This document shows, in pieces, positions 58,501 through 64,000 of a stretch of DNA of 64,000 nt. The stretch lies in assembly GCA_016802295.1 (NCBI GenBank), contig JAESIW010000020.1, positions 6,480,556-6,544,555 on the forward strand, in the 5' to 3' direction. Numbering within the stretch: the stretch's first letter is position 1; each line of letters starts with the position of its first letter. The DNA is from Brachionus rotundiformis (taxonomy: Eukaryota; Rotifera; Eurotatoria; Ploima; Brachionidae). The notes under the pieces were generated by a model. It had not been told where the DNA came from. It made no database searches and saw nothing but the letters and a program-made list of their open reading frames with translations. The position numbers and the translations under genes were made by a program.

Positions 58501-61500
58501 TTTTTCTTGTAAATATTATCTAAAATGGTAGATTTGATTTGTGTGTGTGTGATTAGATGTTTGCTCTTCAAGTTGTGTGCTCATCAGCAATTTAATGTGT
58601 GTTGGTCATACTTGAGTGTGTGGTGACACAATATTCCCATAACAAATACACTACTAGATGGTTAAAAGAATTTTGAACATAAACTTTATCATTTAAAGCT
58701 TTTTTATTCTCATTTGAATAATTGAAATCACAAAATATTAAAAAAAACAACCAATATTTTTGAGGTTGGTAAAAATTTCTAGAGATACCTTTAAATCTAT
58801 TGCCCTTTCCAAGAGGACATTAATTGTAATTAAAAAATGAAAAATGAAGAAATTTCATCTAATAGAATTTATATTAAAATAAATCAATACAACTGAAATA
58901 AATAAACTTTTAATCAAAAGTTAATAGAAAAAAAATATCCAAGAGATGAACTAATTCGTCGTGTAATGCTTCAGTACGAATTCCGCTGTTTTCATTTGCA
59001 TACAACATTGTCTGATCTTGATTACCAAGCTATCAATGCTCTAACCAATTTGTCCATTTACTCATTTTATCAAGTGGTGCGCGAAGAGGCTCGAACCCAG
59101 CTATTCGAACTTCTATCCCAATTTCAGTATTCAATCTTGACAATATTGCCAATTATTGTCAAGTTTTTAAACAAAACCCACGGTGATAAGAAATTTAGCA
59201 AAGATCACCTAGAAGGCTGTCTTCTCCTACTCAAAGGAAATTCACTTCAAACATCTCTGTTGATTAAACAGGACTGGTACATACTGGGCAGATTGTGGCC
59301 CAGTCTTTTCCGATGCAAACACTTGGAACACCAAGTTATTCAAAAATTACTGGACAGCATTTTCTTTAGTGCCAATTTGAACTTTAACTCGTTCAATAAC
59401 CAAATTTGCTTAAGTGACCAAACAGTATCATCAGCTTATGAATTTTGTTCATCAGACACATTTGCCACTGACGAACTTAGATTAAAACTTTTTAGGCAAA
59501 AGTGCGCATTTGAAAACCAACTTATTTCCAAGCTGATGGACGACTTGATCGAAATTGTCACAGACTCGAGCACTTGTACAAAAAGTAAAGAAATAAGTCT
59601 TTTTTCTTTAATTTTTTTGCTCGATTCCTGCAAAACCAATCCCAAACTTTTAACAAATGAGTGTGTTAAAATATTTGCCAAAAATTTGGTCAATGAAAAC
59701 CAGAACTTTCGGCGTATTTCGATTGATGCGCTGTGCATTATAAATAAAATTTCCAAATTTAAAAAAATTATGACAGAATACAAAACAGAAGAGCTGATAA
59801 ATGAAGCTCGAGTGAATTCCTATTCACCGGGACACCGGAAAGATAATGAGTGGAATTTGTACAATTACAATTTTGGTGAGTGGGAGAATGGCAAATTTTT
59901 GGACAAATCATACTGGGGCTACTACACATGGCCTAGTCGCCTGCAGATAGCCTCCAATCACAGGCTCACTTACTCAGAAGACATAGAGGGCGAATACTCT
60001 GAGTCATTAAGACCAATTTTTACAAGATTTAAGAATAAGATCTTTGTGGCCAAATTTTTAAGCTTAACCATTTTGGAAGATGATAAATGTGAACAAAGAT
60101 TTGATAAGAAAAAATTTTATCTATTCAAGTCTTTGTTCAGGAATTTCGGATCAATTGAAATTTTTGACAATCTGTTCCACCATCTTTTTGATTTGATCAA
60201 AGACACCAAGACAACTGAATGTAGCCACAAACTGGCAGCTGAGTTGGTAAGCGGATTGATCAGAGGATCGAAATATTGGCCATACAACCAGCTGGTTGAT
60301 TTGTGGACACAACTTGAAAAGCTGTTTGATTTGGTTGTGGAATGCATAACCAAAGAGACCATTGATATATGGACAGAATGCTTGAACAATTCGTTCGAGG
60401 ACCAAGACCCGAGACGAATGACTTTTTATTTGAACTACTTCAAAGATGGTTTTGTGAAAATCTTAAACGAGCTCAATTTGATGGATGTAAAATCAAGACC
60501 GGCTTTTAAGATGACAAATTTTATCCAACTTTTGACCAGCTTGAGCCAATTCGAGTGGAGAATATCAGAGTTTTGGCATGATTTAATTGACGATTTGGTT
60601 CACTTTATGGCCAATTCGAACAAGCTAATCAGGGAAATAATTAACTCGTAAGTATATATTTTTTTATTGAAAAATTAATAAACTATATGAAAGAGTACTA
60701 AAATAATTATTGATAATGCTTTATTTGACACCAATTTAATTAATTAAAATAAGAAGAAAACAAAGTTTTTATAGTCCCATCACAATTCTTTTAATTTTTA
60801 CACATTTGAATGGACAAGAACTAATGACCGAAGATACAATTGATAATTTTTTCAGCTACTGCGAGAAGCATTCTTGAAGATTCTTCTACGATCAGGTGAC
60901 TTGAATGCTCGTTGCCTCAAACGTAACCTTTAAGTTGCATCACCAAAATGTGAATCTCCAAAAATTCACATTTTTGAAGATATTCAAAAATTTTTGTCTT
61001 CAATTAAAAATTATCAAAGATAAAAATTTTTAGGTTTTAAATTGGTTTTCATTCTTTAATTAAATGTTTTATTTCTTAAAAAATAATATCAATTAGTTAG
61101 AAATAGTGGCTTTTCTAATTAATTTAGGGTTAAATTTTATATTAATGTATAATCTTAATAATTGGGGTATTTTATTCAAATTTTGTGGTATCTATTTTAA
61201 TGGCCCTTTTAATTTTACTTTTCTCTTTACAAACATTTACCAAATTTTCCATTCTTTTAAATTGTTCAATAAATTTTAATTAATACAATTTCCAAATAAA
61301 ATTGAATTTAAATTATATAGATAATTTAGGCCAATAGATAAGGATATTCAAGTATTCAAAGTATTTGTTTAAGAAAATGGTTGGCGAAATCAATGCGTCG
61401 CGATAGTTAGAGGAATATTCAGAAAAAGCTACTTTAGCGTTCCCTATATGGGTTTTCGTTTGGTGGGACAAACCACCGTTAGGGGTGGTAAACCGGTTCG

Positions 61501-63661
61501 AATTTAAAACCGGTTCATTTTGAATAGCATAAGTATTAGGAAAAAAAAAAATTATTTTCAATTTTTTTTATAAGAATTGAATTTTTCTCAATTGTTTTTT
61601 TGAAAAAATATAAAATTAATAAAGAAAAAAGTTTTTCGATCAAAAATCTTCTTTTTATTTTTCGGATATAATCTGTTTAAATACAAAACCGGTTCCAAAA
61701 ACAAACCGGTTTCCCAACCCTAACCACCGTAGCTCATTATTATTATTATTATTATTATTAAATAAATTTAATGAGCAAAGAAGATCAAAATTTATCCTAA
61801 ATACTAAAGCCATTTGCAGGCTGTTGGCACTGTATGTTTACCAAGTTTTTAGAAAACATAACAACTCATTAAATTTTAGATAAGATAAATAGTTCAGTGC
61901 AAAACTTTAAGTATTATATGAACATAAAAATTGAAAATTTAAAAACTTTTTTCTAATTGAATTGGCTTTAAAATAGAACCACCTTATAATAATAAATTAT
62001 GGTCATTTTATCCCATGTGGTTTGATGCTGAGAGCGAGTCAGTTTCAAAGAGAATTTAAGAAAAAAGATTGGAAAAATGGCGAAGCCAAAAGAAAGAAGA
62101 GCAAAAGAAGAGCTTTCTTACCTGATAAAAAATGAGTCTAAAGTTTGGTAAAACTGGATTATCCCCTTAAAAAGGTTTTAAAAAAGGCACACATAGAATC
62201 TGTTTATAGTTGGATAAATCGCTAACCAATCTTACTCATAATCGATATGGTGTTTTAGATCTTAATTTGGAAAAGTCATGAACTCAAAGACATGTTTATC
62301 TGTTCATTTTCTCACTGAGAAAACTTACTGAAAAAGAAGATGTCTGAAAATAAGGATTTTTAAAAATTTGTTTTGAAAAAATTTGATTATTTATTTTTTT
62401 TTGGTGAATAGTACAGAAAAATAATTTTTTACTTAAAAAGTCAAACTTAAAGCTTTTGATTTAAGATGTGCTGTCTTATCTGTTTCAAATGAAGTTTCTT
62501 TTGGAAAAAAATTCCAAAATGTATCATTTCAAGAGAGAAATTTTTCCATGTTCAAAAACATACCCAAGTTTGCTGAAAAAGTAGGCTTGAAATTGGACGA
62601 ATGCATCCAACTTTATGATGAAATACATGACCAATCTTTATCCAATGAGGCTCGTAAGGAAATTCAGCGTAATAAAATAAACCAACTCGTATCGAATACT
62701 AATTTTATTCAAACACTTCTAAATTGGTACATTCTTTTCATAACCAAAGGTCTAGAGCCTTTAAACCAGGAAACCATTGACATTTTATTCAAAGTATTTT
62801 TAGAGTTAAATTTTATAAAAGTCACTATTTTCGACCATTTTATCAAGCTCTGTAATATTGATAATTTGATTTCTGGCGATACAAGCTCCAAGGGTAAGCT
62901 TACAGCTTTGAGAATCTATTTGCCAACGTGGACTTTGGACCAAAACTGCATCAAAAATCTAATAGAAATTTCTATACAGGTAACAGTGATTGGAATATTC
63001 AGCCCTAAATTTAAAATAAAAACCTAGACATCCAAATATGAAAACTGGAGAGCAAGACAGGCTGCCATTCAAATGGTTCGAAATTTTTCCATTCTGAATA
63101 TTTTCATCCTAACAAGAGAAGAGAAAAATGAGATAAAACAAATTTTGCTCAATTTGATAACTGATGAAAATTTACAGGTACGACAAACTGCATGCGTGGT
63201 GCTTAGTAGTATGTTTCATACTGATTTTATCAAAGTCGACACTGAGATAATTGTAAATGTTTAATTAATTTTTATAGATTTAATTTTTAAAAAATTTTAT
63301 TTAGGAAACTTTTAAAAAACTTTGCAGAATAAACGCTTTGGATAAATCAAAAGTTAGCCAGTGTCATGGAGGTGTTCTTGGCTTATGTGCTATAATAAAT
63401 TCATCTCAATATGAAGTACCATCATATGTACCGGAAGTGGTAGAATACCTGTGTCAATTTAGCCATCACTCTGAGCCTATAAGGGTAGCTTTGACTCATT
63501 TTGATATAAAATAATTATTTTTTTAGGGATCTGTAAAGAAATGCTTGAATGAATTTAAGAGAACCCATTTGGATAATTGGTCAAATGACAGACTAAAATT
63601 TACTCAGGAACAATTAAACACACTGAACGATACACTTGTGTCTGGCAGCTATTTTGCTTAA
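49504..63661 (+). CDS. PSME4: Proteasome activator PA200/PSME4 (17 exons)
   Basis: Exons: 49504-49952, 50022-50111, 50169-50424, 50475-50819, 50873-50931, 51944-52851, 55120-55187, 55242-55472, 55534-55794, 55835-56083, 56135-56233, 58921-60647, 60775-about 60893, about 62453-62979, 63028-63252, 63305-63484, 63527-63661. Splice sites are GT-AG and phases agree except at exon 13. About 1,970 residues of HEAT-like repeats; the human protein has about 1,840. Family landmarks: MLEEWRPLMCPFD (exon 3), WGYYTWPSR (exon 12), WRARQAAI (exon 15), FKRTHLDNW (exon 17). PA200 caps the 20S proteasome and opens its gate in ATP-independent degradation. The C terminus is YFA, not the usual Hb-Tyr-X. Exon 13 meets an in-frame TGA (60875) unless one T is added to the T-run at 60847-60852; then it reads to a GT donor. 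The exon 14 start is uncertain, and a 7-codon uORF (49488) overlaps the chosen ATG. Introns carry LINE, Tc1 and MITE insertions. Confidence 0.92.
51240..51560 (-). mobile_element. Decayed LINE fragment in PSME4 intron 5
   Basis: Minus strand shows scattered pieces of a LINE C-terminal region (VWNPRLKRCINQI, then HRHN.. and LKMKR) with many stops. It aligns in part with 44205-44405. Confidence 0.55.
53165..53547 (+). mobile_element. LINE reverse-transcriptase fragment in PSME4 intron 6
   Basis: Plus strand: NINYSFLFGDDLATI, a variant of the LFADDLA catalytic block, then after stops KVKLNLKIFGEPKVKFLEVT and SSRFNLINLIHHEDLNKLG, which follow the RT domain in non-LTR elements. The first catalytic-box residue is Gly instead of Ala. 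The intron-6 acceptor (55119) lies well downstream, so PSME4 splicing is intact. Confidence 0.75.
54200..54450 (-). mobile_element. Tc1-like transposase N terminus in PSME4 intron 6
   Basis: Minus strand: MGLLKSGDKKQNEIAKLLGK, then DTVSDRSRSGRPRKLTFRDE. This is the paired helix-turn-helix region with the GRPRK AT-hook-like linker of Tc1 transposases. The catalytic domain is absent. A related scrap lies at 38520-38780. Confidence 0.82.
57259..57605. mobile_element. Foldback element in PSME4 intron 11
   Basis: The left arm (57259-57360) and the inverse of the right arm (57503-57605) match for about 100 bases with few mismatches, from GAATTTCAAAAACAAA to ACTGCAACATAG. The 140-bp core has no coding capacity. 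Long-arm MITE or foldback element. Confidence 0.8.
57965..58300. mobile_element. Inner inverted-repeat element nested in the outer MITE
   Basis: Arms of about 85 bases (from 57965, and the inverse from 58300) share AGCAAAGTAAAATTTTTGAT, then CTCAATCTTG and ATTTTTAGATGCGC. Roughly ten mismatches. The centre is a 90-bp tandem duplication. Confidence 0.82.
58034..58213. repeat. Two tandem copies of a 90-bp unit
   Basis: The unit beginning GCGATTAAATTTCATTGCAT occurs at 58034 and 58124 with no visible difference. A third start at 58214 merges into the right arm of the inner element. The identical copies suggest a recent slip or an assembly duplication. Confidence 0.9.
61480..61722. mobile_element. 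hAT-type MITE with perfect 8-bp target-site duplication
   Basis: Left end TAGGGGTGGTAAACCGGTT and inverse right end TAGGGTTGGGAAACCGGTT match at 17 of 19 positions. Each arm contains AACCGGTT twice. The element is flanked on both sides by ACCACCGT (61472-61479 and 61723-61730). Eight-base duplications and TAGGG ends are typical of hAT transposons. 243 bp, non-coding, in PSME4 intron 13. Confidence 0.88.
61736..61761. repeat. (ATT)n microsatellite
   Basis: About eight ATT units, directly after the hAT-type MITE. Confidence 0.9.
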
Positions 63662-64000
63662 AATCTAAAATACAAAATATTAAATGTTTCCTTAAAAATA
63701 ATAAACAATAAATTTGGTTAATTTTGATCTTAATATTCTTAATTTAATTACAATATCAAAAATCTAATATAAGATTGACCAATCTAATATGATATCTCCA
63801 AAATGTGTAACTTAAACTAAAAGGTGATATGAAGAAACTGATCAAAACTTAATCAACAGGCTAGTGCCCTTGTCATGAAGACTGAAAAACTCTTTATTTT
63901 TTTAATAATAATATAAGATAATTAAACAATTTTAAAATTGCACATAAAATTTAAAAAATTAAAATATTTAAATTGAATTTTTGTATACAAAAATTAATCG
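63662..64000. other. 3' flank of PSME4
   Basis: Contains AATAAA signals near 63699-63710 that probably end the PSME4 mRNA. Bases 63852-63886 repeat the sequence at 37449-37483. Otherwise AT-rich. Confidence 0.7.

Larger units (their letters stand above)
57784..58625. mobile_element. Outer MITE in PSME4 intron 11
   Basis: The terminal inverted repeats are 52 bases: 57784-57835 and the inverse of 58574-58625, starting CACCACA(T/C)ACT(T/C)AAGTATGA, with about six mismatches. No target-site duplication was recognised. It encloses a second inverted-repeat element. Confidence 0.82.

Overview
The window is strongly AT-rich eukaryotic DNA with spliceosomal introns, animal gene families and many decayed transposons. 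It looks like a small-genome invertebrate. A monogonont rotifer of the Brachionus type fits best: short introns, single-exon lineage-specific receptors and many broken LINE, Tc1 and MULE copies. This is inference from style and remembered families; no search was run.

Layout. (1) 0.8-3.4 kb: a four-exon PACSIN/syndapin gene on the minus strand; its 3' end is duplicated across a 244-N assembly gap. (2) 4.3-7.4 kb: LINE debris. (3) 7.8-15.2 kb: plus-strand block of a TMEM45-like gene, a secreted cysteine-rich WD40 protein and a 746-residue seven-helix receptor-like protein. (4) 16.6-22.3 kb: a short AT-hook ORF, LINE fragments and a beta-1,3-galactosyltransferase on the minus strand. (5) 23.0-28.2 kb: a second, rearranged copy of block 3 (WD40 remnant, second receptor, inverted second TMEM45). 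(6) 29.5-37.1 kb: transposon graveyard (an inverted-repeat unit rich in AAGATCTTA, an intron-bearing Tc1-like transposase, Ty3/Gypsy, MULE and gag remnants) and a broken third receptor copy. (7) 37-46 kb: long gene-poor stretch. (8) 46.3 kb: a single-exon protein with candidate PP1-docking motifs. (9) 48.0-48.5 kb: a small element with mirrored arrays of TTTTAGCA-like motifs, then tRNA-Asn(GTT) at 49.2 kb. (10) 49.5-63.7 kb: a 17-exon gene for proteasome activator PA200/PSME4 whose introns carry LINE, Tc1 and MITE insertions.

Most interesting points: a signal peptide plus a six-cysteine defensin-like pattern plus WD40 repeats in one secreted protein, encoded beside and co-duplicated with a large-ectodomain 7TM receptor family; patchwork near-identity between paralogues that suggests gene conversion; a PSME4 C terminus ending Tyr-Phe-Ala where the canonical HbYX motif has penultimate Tyr; and several compact inverted-repeat elements, one with a perfect 8-bp target-site duplication.
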